NCBI RefSeq assembly: GCF_002007645.1
Contig: NZ_CP019791.1
Coordinates: 2,418,001-2,482,000, forward strand
Direction: 5' to 3'
DNA: 64,000 nucleotides
DNA from: Anaerohalosphaera lusitana
GTDB taxonomy: Bacteria; Planctomycetota; Phycisphaerae; Sedimentisphaerales; Anaerohalosphaeraceae
Below, piece by piece: positions 50,582 through 59,810 of this stretch. The stretch's first letter is position 1. Every line of letters begins with the position of its first letter. The notes below the pieces were generated by a model that was not told the origin of the DNA, searched no databases, and worked only from the letters and a program-made list of their open reading frames with translations. The position numbers and the translations under genes were made by a program.

Positions 50582-52300
50582 ATGTCTGATATCTGTACTA
50601 CAAATAAGTTCCAGATAGGTCAGGTTCTTCTCGAAAGGGGACTTATCTCCGACGAGCAGATAGCCGAGGCGCTTTCGGTGCAAAAGGCCGAAGGGCATCG
50701 AAAACTTCTCGGCGAGATCCTCGTCGAACTTAATTTCTGCACGGAGAACCAGATATCCTCGGCTCTCGCTGAGGCGTATGGAGTTCCCTATGCGCAGGTC
50801 ACTCCGAAACTTTGCGACCCTGCCGTAGTTGAAACACTTCCTCGTGATTTCTGCGAGGAGCATGTCGTACTGCCCCTTTTCAGGGTTTACGATGTCCTGA
50901 CCGTTGCCGTCAGCGAGCCGTCCAATGTATTCATGCTCGATGAGATCGAACGGATCAGCGGCTGCAAGGTCCAGATGGTCTGCGGCACAGCCAAGGACAT
51001 TCACGCGACGCTGCAGACTTATATGCCCGCTGCGAATGTCTTCGTGATCGACGATATCATCGAAGATCAGACGCTTGAGGACTTTTCCCTAATCGAAACG
51101 ATGGCCGAGGACATCAGTAACCTCGAAGAGGTTGCCGGTCAGTCGCCCGTCGTCAAGCTGGTGAATTATCTGATCTATTCAGCCGTTCAGGAAAATGCGA
51201 GCGATATCCATATCGAGCCTGACGACAAGCGTTTGCGCGTTAGATACCGCGTTGACGGCCGGCTGTACGAAAAGATGAGTCCGCCTTATCAGATGCACCC
51301 CGCGGTCGTCTCGCGTATTAAGATCATGGCAGAACTCGATATTGCGCAAAGACGTTTACCGCAGGACGGAAGCATTCACGTTCTGATGGAAGGGCGTTCA
51401 ATCGACCTGCGTGTTTCTGTAATGCCCGGCAACTACGGTGAGAAGGTCGTCATACGTATTATCGACGCCCGGAACATGCTCAAGAGCCTTGAATCACTTG
51501 GGTTCAGTTACAACAATCTCGAACTGTTCCGTGAGCAGATCAATTCGCCCAACGGTATAGTACTCGTGACAGGCCCCACCGGTTCGGGTAAGAACACCAC
51601 TCTCTACGCGGCCCTAAGCGAGATCAACGGTGAGGACGTCAATATCTGCACAGTCGAGGACCCGGTCGAGTGTAATATCTCCGGGATCAATCAGTTCCCT
51701 GTAACCGAGATGGCCGGCTTCAATTTCTCCAGTGCACTCCGAAGCCTGCTCAGACAGGACCCCGACGTTATCATGGTGGGTGAGATTCGCGACAAGGAAA
51801 CGGCAAAGATCGCGGTGCAGGCAGCACTGACAGGGCACCTCGTTCTTTCCACTTTGCACACTAATGATTCACCCGGTGCGGTTACGCGGCTCATTGACTT
51901 GGGTGTGCCCCCTTATTTGGTCAGTGCTTCTCTGATTGCTGTACTCGCTCAGCGTCTTGTGCGTAAGATATGTCCGGACTGCAAGGAAGAATACGATGCA
52001 CCTTCGAACATAAGAAAGGTACTCGACCGCTGGGGCGTTGAGGACCAGCGTTTCTATCGCGGCGTCGGTTGCAGAAAGTGTCGCAATACCGGTTATGTCG
52101 GAAGAATCGCGGTTCATGAGCTGTTTGCACCAAAGGCCGAAATACTTGACAGAGTGACCCAGGGCATAACGCTTAAAGAATTGCGAAAGCTTGCCGTTGA
52201 GCAGGGCATGGTCCCTCTGCACCTGGACGGTGTCGAAAAGGTCAAAGCCGGCATAACGACCATTGATGAAATTTTGAGAGTTACAAACTATTCTGAGTGA
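50582..52300 (+). CDS. pilB: Pilus/pseudopilus assembly ATPase (PilB/GspE family)
   Basis: 572 residues. N-terminal GspE-N domain (about 1-150), then N2 and the RecA-like domain: VKLVNYLIYSAVQENASDIHIEP, the arginine-rich RLRVRYRVDGRL, Walker A GPTGSGKNTTLYA near residue 335, Asp box and Walker B LRQDPDVIMVGEIRD, His box GHLVLSTLHTND, and the tetracysteine zinc site CPDCKEEY ... CRKCRNTGYVGR. The Walker A residue after the lysine is Asn, not Thr or Ser. The enzyme powers pseudopilus extension at the inner membrane. Confidence 0.95.
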   Translation: MSDICTTNKFQIGQVLLERGLISDEQIAEALSVQKAEGHRKLLGEILVELNFCTENQISSALAEAYGVPYAQVTPKLCDPAVVETLPRDFCEEHVVLPLFRVYDVLTVAVSEPSNVFMLDEIERISGCKVQMVCGTAKDIHATLQTYMPAANVFVIDDIIEDQTLEDFSLIETMAEDISNLEEVAGQSPVVKLVNYLIYSAVQENASDIHIEPDDKRLRVRYRVDGRLYEKMSPPYQMHPAVVSRIKIMAELDIAQRRLPQDGSIHVLMEGRSIDLRVSVMPGNYGEKVVIRIIDARNMLKSLESLGFSYNNLELFREQINSPNGIVLVTGPTGSGKNTTLYAALSEINGEDVNICTVEDPVECNISGINQFPVTEMAGFNFSSALRSLLRQDPDVIMVGEIRDKETAKIAVQAALTGHLVLSTLHTNDSPGAVTRLIDLGVPPYLVSASLIAVLAQRLVRKICPDCKEEYDAPSNIRKVLDRWGVEDQRFYRGVGCRKCRNTGYVGRIAVHELFAPKAEILDRVTQGITLKELRKLAVEQGMVPLHLDGVEKVKAGITTIDEILRVTNYSE

Positions 52301-52305
52301 TAACG

Positions 52306-53424
52306 ATGAATCCCGGTACGCTTGCAATAAAACATGCGACGATATCTAAAAAGGCTGAAGTTTCGCCCATCAAGGTAAAGCAGTCTGACCTGATATTGTT
52401 CACTACGCAGCTCTCAGTTATGCTCGACAGCGGCGTAGTGCTCAGCGATGCGCTTGAGGCTATAAGTGTGCAGGTTGGCCCCGGTGCGTTTCAGGATATG
52501 ATCGAGGATATTGCAGAACGCATAAAAAATGGTGAATGCCTTTCAAATGCGCTCGCATGCTACCCCAGAACTTTTAATGCCATGTTCATCAGCATGGTAA
52601 AAGCATCCGAAGCGTCCGGCAATATGTCGCACATGCTCGAGGTCCTCAGCGGCTATCTCAGCTCCGATGCACAGACTCGCAAACAAGTCAAGGGCGCGAT
52701 GATATATCCGTTTGTAATGCTCCTGACCGCCGTCGCCGCAACCGGCTCTCTGATGTTTTTCGTCCTTCCAAGGTTCACCAAAATTTACGCAGCCAAAGGC
52801 GCCGCACTTCCCGGCATGACGCAGGCTCTGGTCAACTTCAGCAAGTTCATGGGCAATACAACCGTAATGGCCGCGACAACAACTCTCATAATTTGTGCTG
52901 CGATATTTATTCACTACTGGAAACAGACGGTCAATGGACAGAAAACCCTGGACTGGATTAAGGTACACACACCTATCTTCGGGCCGATGTTTGTCGATCT
53001 TATAGTTACGCGAAGCATGCGAATTCTCGCTACGATGGTCAATACAGGCGTCAGCCTGCTCGATTCTCTTGAAGTGATGCAGATGTCGTGCGGCAACTAC
53101 TATTTCCGCAGGCTCTGGCAGGCCACGGACAGTAAGATTCGCGATGGTTACCAGCTCAGTGAAGCGATTACGGTTGCTCCTAATAGTGACCTTATCGCGC
53201 CTGGTATATTGCAGATGCTCAAGGCCGGCGAAAAGAGCGGCAAGATCGGAAGCGTCTGCGAAAAGGTGTCCATCTTCTACGAAAAAAAGTTGCAGAACTC
53301 TATAAAAACTGCGACTGCACTCATAGAGCCGGTCATGATCCTCGTCATGGGCGGGATCATCGGCACCATCGCTATCGCTTTGCTGCTGCCTGTCTTCCGC
53401 ATATCAAGTGTGATGGCCCATTAG
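52306..53424 (+). CDS. pilC: Inner-membrane platform protein (PilC/GspF family)
   Basis: About 372 residues. Two T2SSF domains: LILFTTQLSVMLDSGVVLSDALEAI (about 30) and LIVTRSMRILATMVNTGVSLLDSLEVM (about 230), three membrane helices and a C-terminal ALIEPVMILVMGGIIGTIAIALLLPVF. It anchors the pseudopilus base and couples to the ATPase. A GTG at 52297 overlapping the pilB stop is an alternative start. Last gene of the locus. Confidence 0.93.
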   Translation: MNPGTLAIKHATISKKAEVSPIKVKQSDLILFTTQLSVMLDSGVVLSDALEAISVQVGPGAFQDMIEDIAERIKNGECLSNALACYPRTFNAMFISMVKASEASGNMSHMLEVLSGYLSSDAQTRKQVKGAMIYPFVMLLTAVAATGSLMFFVLPRFTKIYAAKGAALPGMTQALVNFSKFMGNTTVMAATTTLIICAAIFIHYWKQTVNGQKTLDWIKVHTPIFGPMFVDLIVTRSMRILATMVNTGVSLLDSLEVMQMSCGNYYFRRLWQATDSKIRDGYQLSEAITVAPNSDLIAPGILQMLKAGEKSGKIGSVCEKVSIFYEKKLQNSIKTATALIEPVMILVMGGIIGTIAIALLLPVFRISSVMAH

Positions 53425-53483
53425 ACGCCACTTCCAGTCCGGTTTGGACCGATTCTGGTCATCTGATTCGAAGCATGATCGAC

Positions 53484-53511
53484 TTGCATTAAGCTCCCCA
53501 TTTGGTACAAT
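53484..53511 (+). promoter_or_regulatory. Sigma-70 type promoter for the Gfo/Idh/MocA gene
   Basis: TTGCAT (53484-53489), 16-bp spacer, TACAAT (53506-53511), about 100 nt before the TTG start. Same spacing and -35 type as two other promoters in the window. Confidence 0.65.
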
Positions 53512-53613
53512 AAGCACTTATCGTGTATCAGTGCATGCCTGTACTACGGTGTTCTGACATGTGGGCGTTGCGGTTTAACCACTTTTACCAATATTCAGCG
53601 GGAGATATTTGTT

Positions 53614-54819
53614 TTGGCAAAGCAGGGTAGAATAAACGGCAAAGAAAAAATAAGGATCGGGGTCGTCGGTTGCGGAGGTCGTGGGTGGTATGATTCGGAC
53701 CGAAGTCTGAAAAGTGACCCCAACGTCGAAATATACGCTATGGCTGATCTGTTCCAGGACAAGCTGGATCATACGTTAAAAGGATTGAAGAATCAGTATG
53801 GCGACCGTATCAATGTCGCTAAGAACCGCCAATTCGTCGGCTTTGATGCATATAAGCAGCTCCTGGAGTGTGATCTCGACCTGGTTATATTGACGACCCC
53901 GCCGTCATTCAGACCCGAGCATCTGCGGGCAGCAGTGGAGGCGGGCAAACACGTATTCATGGAAAAACCCGTTGCAGTAGACCCCGTGGGTGTCCGTTCG
54001 GTCATCGAATCGTCGGAACTCGCTGACAAGAAGGGCCTGACAATCATGGCCGGCACTCAGGCCCGTCAGATGAGCCACAGGGTCGAACTAATGAAGCGGA
54101 TTCACGACGGCCAGATAGGTGATATCGTTACCGGCCAGTGCTTCCGGGTTGGCGGTGCAATGCGGGGATGGGGCGTGGAAGAACGCAAGGCCGACTGGTC
54201 CGACATGGAGTGGCAGATACGCAGATGGCTGTTCAATACCTGGCTCAGCGGTGATTTTATCTGCGAAATGCACATCCACGAACTGGACATCGTTAACTGG
54301 GCAATGGGAGGGCCTCCCGTCAAATGTATGGCCATGGGCGGCCGTGAGGCACGCACGGATGAACTTTACGGAAATATCTTCGATCATTTCAGTGTGGAAT
54401 ATGAATATGAAAACGGCGTCCGCATTTTTTATGCCGGAAGCCAGATAGATGGCGCAACGGTCCGAACCAACGAGCGTATTGTCGGTACTAAGGGTATTGC
54501 ATACACCGACTGGGCTAGAAGCTATATTGAAGGCGAGAATCCTTTTAAATACGACGGACCCAACCCTGACCCATGTATAAGTCAGCATAATCTCCAGTTT
54601 CAGGCTATGCGAAATGGCGAAAAACTCAACCAGGGCGTTCGGGTGGCCCATAGCACCCTTACCGCGATTATGGGCAGAATGAGTGCGTATACCGGCAAGG
54701 AGTTGTCATGGAAATGGGTTTTGAACGCTTCAAAGCTCGATTTGAGCCCTGATAAATACGAGTTTGGAGATATGCCCAAACCCGAAATAGCAGTTCCCGG
54801 AGAAACGCCTTTAGTGTAG
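53614..54819 (+). CDS. Gfo/Idh/MocA family oxidoreductase
   Basis: 401 residues. N-terminal Rossmann fold with IRIGVVGCGGRG, then the family motif AGKHVFMEKPVAVDP near residue 115 and a C-terminal substrate domain with the LSGDFICEMHIHELDIVNW segment whose histidine is in the usual catalytic region. No Tat signal, so it is cytosolic. TTG start with GGGAG upstream. Substrate unknown; such enzymes act on sugars or inositol-type compounds and are numerous in planctomycetes. Confidence 0.88.
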   Translation: MAKQGRINGKEKIRIGVVGCGGRGWYDSDRSLKSDPNVEIYAMADLFQDKLDHTLKGLKNQYGDRINVAKNRQFVGFDAYKQLLECDLDLVILTTPPSFRPEHLRAAVEAGKHVFMEKPVAVDPVGVRSVIESSELADKKGLTIMAGTQARQMSHRVELMKRIHDGQIGDIVTGQCFRVGGAMRGWGVEERKADWSDMEWQIRRWLFNTWLSGDFICEMHIHELDIVNWAMGGPPVKCMAMGGREARTDELYGNIFDHFSVEYEYENGVRIFYAGSQIDGATVRTNERIVGTKGIAYTDWARSYIEGENPFKYDGPNPDPCISQHNLQFQAMRNGEKLNQGVRVAHSTLTAIMGRMSAYTGKELSWKWVLNASKLDLSPDKYEFGDMPKPEIAVPGETPLV

Positions 54820-54944
54820 AAGCCACATCGCACGTTGGGTTTTATTGGATTCAGAGGGTAGATGTAACCGATGAAATGTGCGAAGAAGATGGAACTTTGT
54901 GCTGTTTTGTTGCGTAACCTTCACATAAATACGCAAAAAAAGAA

Positions 54945-54972
54945 TTGCAAAGTTGCTCAATTCCTATATAAT
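54945..54972 (+). promoter_or_regulatory. Sigma-70 type promoter for rpsO-pnp
   Basis: TTGCAA (54945-54950), 16-bp spacer, TATAAT (54967-54972), leaving a leader of about 85 nt before rpsO. Confidence 0.78.
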
Positions 54973-55066
54973 CGCGCAACTGTGTAGTGTATTATCGGTT
55001 TATAATGTATTTAAGATTTTATTTGGCGATATGACGCCGGGATTTGTTTAGAGGTAATTCAGAGAA

Positions 55067-55333
55067 ATGTTAGCAAAGGAAAAGAAGACACAGATCATTG
55101 ATGATTACAAGACAGGCGACAACGATACTGGATCTCCTGAGGTTCAGATCGCAATTCTAACAAGTCGGATCAATGAACTGACAGAACATCTCAAAAAGCA
55201 CAAAAAAGACCACTCGTCCCGCCGTGGCCTTTTGAAGATGGTAGGTACAAGATCATCGCTGCTCAAATACGTTAAGAGCCAGGATCTTGACCGCTACAAA
55301 GAAATAATCTCCAAGCTCGGCCTGCGTAAGTAA
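55067..55333 (+). CDS. rpsO: 30S ribosomal protein S15
   Basis: 88 residues, complete. [37 protein letters not shown] and the C-terminal [26 protein letters not shown] are diagnostic. Binds 16S rRNA early in 30S assembly. The leader of about 85 nt could allow autogenous control, as in E. coli, but no specific structure was worked out. Followed by pnp, the classic pairing. Confidence 0.97.
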   Translation: MLAKEKKTQIIDDYKTGDNDTGSPEVQIAILTSRINELTEHLKKHKKDHSSRRGLLKMVGTRSSLLKYVKSQDLDRYKEIISKLGLRK

Positions 55334-55441
55334 CGCGGCCGGCTCGCAGAGCAGCTACCCCTTTATACGGGCCTTTGAGGTAGTTTGGATTTATTAGCAT
55401 TGATATGGGCCTGAGTTGAAAGAAGGAAGAATAAATTAGAT

Positions 55442-57550
55442 ATGTTTGATGTTCATAGAGTAGAGAGAGAAATAGGGGGAAAGCTCCTATCAATCGAGAC
55501 AGGTAAGATCGCAAGACAGGCAGACGGAGCAGTTACGGTTCAGTGCGGCGAGACAGTCATACTGGCCGCAGCAACAAGCTCCAAGGCCCGAGAGGATATT
55601 GATTATTTTCCGTTAAGCGTTGATTATCGCGAAAAACTAAGTGCTGCCGGCAAGTTCCCAGGCGGTTTCATGAAGCGCGAAGGACGCCCGAGCCAGAAGG
55701 AAATCCTGACCGCGAGAACGGTGGATCGTCCGATCCGCCCGCTTTTCCCTGATGAATACAATGACGAAGTCCAGATCATGATCTCGGTACTCAGTGCCGA
55801 TCAGGAGAATGACCCGGATATTCTGGCGATGATCGGTGCCAGCGCGGCCCTTTCCATCAGCAAGATCCCGTTCATGGGCCCGCTCGGTGCATGCAGGCTG
55901 AGCATCGTCGAAGGCAATCATGTCATCAATCCAACACATGAAGAGCGTGAACGCAGTACGTTCAATCTGATCCTGGGCGGCAGGAGCGATGCCATCAACA
56001 TGATCGAGGTTGATGCAAAGCAGACTCCTGATGATACTGTTGCTGATGCTATCGAAGAAGCGCACAAAAGCGTTAAAGCGACCTGCGAGCTGATCGAAGA
56101 GCTCGTTGCGAAGGTTAATCCGGAAAAGATTGTCGTCGAGCCGCTCAATACAGAAGACATTGAGGCTGAGCTTAAAGATAAGGTCTGGAACGATTTCAGA
56201 GAAGCTTATCAGATCGTGTCTAAGGGCGATCGGTCAGCAAAGCTCAAAGAGATCCAGGATGCAGTAAAAGAAGAGTACCTCAAGCCCGAAGACGGCTCTG
56301 AGCCCAAATACGAAGCAAAGGCGTTCACCAAGGCCCTCGGAAACGTAGAGAAGAATGTTGTCCGCGAATTGCTGCTTGAAGGCAAGCGTCCGGATGGCAG
56401 AGGATACGATGACGTCAGACCGATCGAGTGTGAAGTCGGCTTGCTGCCGCGTGCACACGGTTCGGCACTGTTTACTCGCGGCGAGACTCAGGCGCTGGTT
56501 TCCGTAACGCTCGGCACAACCCGTGACGTTCAGACCGTCGACGGCCTGCTCGAAGAATACGGCCAGAGCTTCATGCTCCACTATAATTTCCCGCCTTACT
56601 CAGTAGGCGAGTGCAGGCCTATAAGGGGCCCAGGCAGGCGTGAGATCGGCCACGGCGTATTGGCTGAAAAGGCGCTGGAGCAGGTCCGACCCTCTGAAAA
56701 GGACTTCCCCTACACCATCAAGATCGTTTCGGACATAACGGAATCGAACGGTTCCAGCTCGCAGGCTTCGATCTGCGGCGGTTGTCTGGCTATGCTTGAT
56801 GCAGGTGTCCCGCTCGCCAAGCCCGTTGCCGGTATCTCTATCGGAATGATCAGCGACGGAGGCCGATATGAACTCTTGACAGACATTCTCGGCGACGAGG
56901 ACCACTTCGGCGACATGGATTTCAAAATTGCCGGTACCGATGAGGGCATAACAGCGATACAGCTCGATATTAAGGCCGAGGGACTGCCTTTCGACCAGAT
57001 GCGTGCTGCGATCAAAAAGGCCAGGACCGCAAGGATGAAAATCCTGGACAGCATGTCCAAGGCTATCGAAAAGCCGCATGAACTTAGTGAATACGCTCCA
57101 AGGATCGTCAAGATCAACATCGATCCTGACAGCATCGGCAAGATCATTGGCCCTGGCGGCAAAACCATCAGGAACATCCAGGAAGAAACCAACAGCACGA
57201 TCAATATCGAAGAAGACGGTGAAGTTACGATCAGTTCTGTCGGCGGCGACGGCCATATGCTTGCCAAAGAGATCATTGAAGCTATGACTACGCCACCAGT
57301 AGTCGGTAAGATATACAAAAATTCCAAGGTTGTTTCGGTTAAAGACTTTGGAGTTTTCGTTGAAATATGTCCAGGCGTTGAAGGTCTGTGCCATATAAGT
57401 GAGCTTGCGGAGGGCTTTGTTAAGAATGTTGAGGACATATGCAAAGAGGGAGATGTTATCCCGGTGAAGTTGCTTCTGATTGATGATCAGGGACGCTTCA
57501 AACTGTCTCGCAAGGCAGCTTTGGCTGACATGGAAAAAAGCGAAGAATAG
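55442..57550 (+). CDS. pnp: Polyribonucleotide nucleotidyltransferase (PNPase)
   Basis: 702 residues. Two RNase PH domains (first with FMKREGRPSQKEILTARTVDRPIRPLF; second with LFTRGETQALVSVTLGT and the catalytic GDEDHFGDMDFKIAGT), an all-alpha linker, a KH domain (IDPDSIGKIIGPGGKTIRNIQEE, about residue 560) and an S1 domain (SKVVSVKDFGVFVEICPGVEGLCHISEL). Degrades RNA 3' to 5' by phosphorolysis. AAAGAAGGAAG before the ATG. Confidence 0.97.
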   Translation: MFDVHRVEREIGGKLLSIETGKIARQADGAVTVQCGETVILAAATSSKAREDIDYFPLSVDYREKLSAAGKFPGGFMKREGRPSQKEILTARTVDRPIRPLFPDEYNDEVQIMISVLSADQENDPDILAMIGASAALSISKIPFMGPLGACRLSIVEGNHVINPTHEERERSTFNLILGGRSDAINMIEVDAKQTPDDTVADAIEEAHKSVKATCELIEELVAKVNPEKIVVEPLNTEDIEAELKDKVWNDFREAYQIVSKGDRSAKLKEIQDAVKEEYLKPEDGSEPKYEAKAFTKALGNVEKNVVRELLLEGKRPDGRGYDDVRPIECEVGLLPRAHGSALFTRGETQALVSVTLGTTRDVQTVDGLLEEYGQSFMLHYNFPPYSVGECRPIRGPGRREIGHGVLAEKALEQVRPSEKDFPYTIKIVSDITESNGSSSQASICGGCLAMLDAGVPLAKPVAGISIGMISDGGRYELLTDILGDEDHFGDMDFKIAGTDEGITAIQLDIKAEGLPFDQMRAAIKKARTARMKILDSMSKAIEKPHELSEYAPRIVKINIDPDSIGKIIGPGGKTIRNIQEETNSTINIEEDGEVTISSVGGDGHMLAKEIIEAMTTPPVVGKIYKNSKVVSVKDFGVFVEICPGVEGLCHISELAEGFVKNVEDICKEGDVIPVKLLLIDDQGRFKLSRKAALADMEKSEE

Positions 57551-57557
57551 ATACAGA

Positions 57558-57591
57558 GCCGACTTTCCACTAGGAGAGTCGGCCTTTTTTT
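57558..57591 (+). terminator. Rho-independent terminator after pnp
   Basis: GCCGACTTTCC pairs with GGAGAGTCGGC (one G-U pair) around a 4-nt loop, followed by a run of seven T. Confidence 0.92.
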
Positions 57592-57691
57592 ATTCAGCCA
57601 TGAAGGGAGGCATATCCTCAGCGGCAGATCGCCAGTTGCATATGCAGATTTGCTAATTTGTGAGGATAATGAAGTTTGAGGGAGGCGCTCT

Positions 57692-57946
57692 ATGGCGAAG
57701 GGTAAAGTTAAATGGTTTGACCCGAAAAAAGGGTACGGGTTTGTTCTGAACGACGAGGGGGAGGACGTCTTCGTGCATTACACCAGCATCATCGGCGATG
57801 GTTTCCGGTGTCTGCGCAATGGGCAAACAGTAGAGTATGATGAGATCGAGTCGGACAAGGGCCTGCAGGGAAGACAGGTTCGGATCGATGAACTTAAGCA
57901 GGCTATGTCTGAGCGGTCCGTTCCCGAGCCCGAGTTCGAGGAATAA
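57692..57946 (+). CDS. Cold-shock domain protein
   Basis: 84 residues. KGKVKWFDPKKGYGFVLNDEGEDVFVHYTSI contains the RNP1 (KGYGFV) and RNP2 (VFVHY) RNA-binding motifs of CspA proteins. An acidic tail of about 18 residues (AMSERSVPEPEFEE) extends beyond the standard CSD. GAGGGAGG lies before the ATG. Probably an RNA chaperone; single-gene unit after the pnp terminator. Confidence 0.92.
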   Translation: MAKGKVKWFDPKKGYGFVLNDEGEDVFVHYTSIIGDGFRCLRNGQTVEYDEIESDKGLQGRQVRIDELKQAMSERSVPEPEFEE

Positions 57947-58386
57947 TCTGCACGGGTTTACTACAGTCCAGCTAATAATATTCAGACGGGGGAATGCGGG
58001 TTATATGCAGCCATGCTGCTATCTTCCGCATTAAGTGTTGGTGTGCATGCGTCCAATGGTTGTCTGATCAGTGTCGCAATGGTACCGGCTTGTACTTTGA
58101 ACCGGGCTTAGATCGGGTAATTCATGTTGAAAAGGGGGGCTGGGGGATTTTTAACCCTGACGGTTTCAAACATCGCTGCATTGATACTATAATCGCATTT
58201 AACGCCATCTCTCACGATACCGGCGGCTTCGAGAGTCTTGCAATCTCATCTCAGAAACAGTGGGATGTTCTTGGCAAGATCAAGGATTTTTATTATACTG
58301 CCTCATTCTGAAGTAGTAATATCTATGGGTATCAGTTCCGGTTAGTCGCACGCCGGGCTTCAAGATTGCAGGAAAGCAACTGGAAT
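57947..58386. other. 440-bp spacer between cold-shock and sigma-54 activator genes
   Basis: Contains a candidate promoter (58165-58193). A 105-codon frame at 57994-58311 is open but has a Cys/His/Trp-rich start without a ribosome site or family likeness and is crossed by that promoter, so it is not called as a gene. Confidence 0.5.
58165..58193 (+). promoter_or_regulatory. Candidate promoter for the sigma-54 activator
   Basis: TTCAAA (58165-58170), 17-bp spacer, perfect TATAAT (58188-58193), giving a leader of about 190 nt. The -35 is weak. Confidence 0.45.
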
Positions 58387-59754
58387 ATGAACAAGACCAA
58401 AGGCAAAGTTCTCATCGTAGATGATGACAAGGACCACGCTGATCTTCTGGTAGAATCTCTACAGAAGCAGTGTTCCAACGCCATCGCTGCGTATACCGCC
58501 GCCAGCGCCAAGTCAGCGATCGATCGCGATGGAATTGACGTGGTGATAGTCGATTACGATCTCAGGTCCGACACTGACGGCCTGGACATATTACAGTACG
58601 CCAAGCAGGCCAAATCTTCCACCAAAGTTATTTTAATTGCCGACCAGAACAACACAGTTGCCTGCGAACAGGCTATCCGCATGGGCGCTTATGAGGCCTT
58701 GACCAAGCCCGTTGACGTCGACAGCCTCCGACTGATGGTCAGCAAGATCCTGCCCACCAGGGGCGACGGCAAAGCTGTCGAGGACTTCGAATTCCCTGGT
58801 GTGATCAGCAGAAGTCATTACATGCAGGGCATCTATAAGGTGCTGCGGAGGGTTGCTCCGACTAACATCAGTGTGCTCATCGAGGGCGAGTCGGGTACAG
58901 GAAAAGAACTCCTCGCCCGTGCGATCCACGAAAATTCCGACCGGCGTGACAATGCGTTCAAGCCCATCAATTGCGCCGGCCTTACCGAGAGTCTGCTCGA
59001 AAGCGAACTGTTCGGCCACGCCAAAGGCGCCTTCACCGGCGCGACCGCTGACCGCAAAGGCATACTGGAGCAGGCCGACAAGGGTACGCTCTTTCTAGAC
59101 GAAATAGGCGATATGCCTTTATCGATGCAGGCCAAACTCCTTCGTGTCCTTGAAGACGGCATCGTCGTCCCCGTCGGCGCGACAAAAGCCGTTGTGGTGG
59201 ACGTTCGTGTAGTCGCCGCAACCAATCACGATCTCGCAAAGCTCGTCGAAGAAAAGAAATTCAGGCAGGATCTGTATTTCCGCATCAAGGGCGTCAGCCT
59301 GACGATACCCCCTTTACGAAAGCGCGCCGAGGACATTCCGGAACTGTTCGGTTTTTTCCTGCGTCAGGCCTGCGAAGAGCTCGGCCGTGACATTCATCGG
59401 ATCACCGAGTCAGCCATGAGCATATTGCAAAGCTACCACTGGCCGGGCAATATTCGTCAGCTTCGGCACGTCATTCGCACTATGGTTGTAATGTGTGATG
59501 GCGACACGCTCGACGTCGGCGACATCCCGCCCGATGTTCATCTGGTCAAAAGGCTCTCAGGCCGGGTCGAAGGTCAGCCCGATATGAGCCAGGACTTCGT
59601 CGCCCAGTTCACCGGCAGATCCCTTGAAGAAGTGGAGCGGGAGCACATCAGACGAACGCTCGATTATACTAACGGCAACAGGGCCGAAGCGGCCAAGATA
59701 CTGAAGATCGGCGAACGGACCCTCTATCGCAAGATCAAGGAATACGACCTGTAA
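58387..59754 (+). CDS. NtrC-family sigma-54 activating response regulator
   Basis: About 455 residues. Receiver domain (VLIVDDDKDHADLL, phospho-aspartate region VVIVDYDLRSDTDG, TKPVD), AAA+ domain with Walker A GESGTGKE, the sigma-54 loop GAFTGA intact (GHAKGAFTGATADRKG), Walker B TLFLDEIGDMP and arginine finger region FRQDLYFRI, and a C-terminal Fis-type helix-turn-helix (RAEAAKILKIGERTLYRKIKEY). The acceptor loop reads DYDLRSD, normal for this family. Targets unknown; no cognate kinase is adjacent. ATG 58387 is used; a TTG at 58366 is possible. Confidence 0.93.
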   Translation: MNKTKGKVLIVDDDKDHADLLVESLQKQCSNAIAAYTAASAKSAIDRDGIDVVIVDYDLRSDTDGLDILQYAKQAKSSTKVILIADQNNTVACEQAIRMGAYEALTKPVDVDSLRLMVSKILPTRGDGKAVEDFEFPGVISRSHYMQGIYKVLRRVAPTNISVLIEGESGTGKELLARAIHENSDRRDNAFKPINCAGLTESLLESELFGHAKGAFTGATADRKGILEQADKGTLFLDEIGDMPLSMQAKLLRVLEDGIVVPVGATKAVVVDVRVVAATNHDLAKLVEEKKFRQDLYFRIKGVSLTIPPLRKRAEDIPELFGFFLRQACEELGRDIHRITESAMSILQSYHWPGNIRQLRHVIRTMVVMCDGDTLDVGDIPPDVHLVKRLSGRVEGQPDMSQDFVAQFTGRSLEEVEREHIRRTLDYTNGNRAEAAKILKIGERTLYRKIKEYDL

Positions 59755-59785
59755 AAAAGGCCGCAAGCTGCAAAGCTCACGGCCC
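59753..59785 (-). terminator. Rho-independent terminator after the aldo/keto reductase gene
   Basis: On the minus strand GGCCGTGAGCT pairs with AGCTTGCGGCC (two G-U pairs) followed by TTTTTT (59758-59753). The stem pairs poorly in the plus direction, so it serves the minus-strand kbl/tdh/reductase group and abuts the activator stop. Confidence 0.8.
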
Positions 59786-59810
59786 ATAGGATTTTAGAGC
59801 GTCTAAATTC

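Noticed and set aside
57994-58311. Open frame of 105 codons after the cold-shock gene
   Set aside because: No ribosome site, no recognisable family, odd Cys/Trp-rich start, and a TATAAT promoter for the next gene lies inside it.
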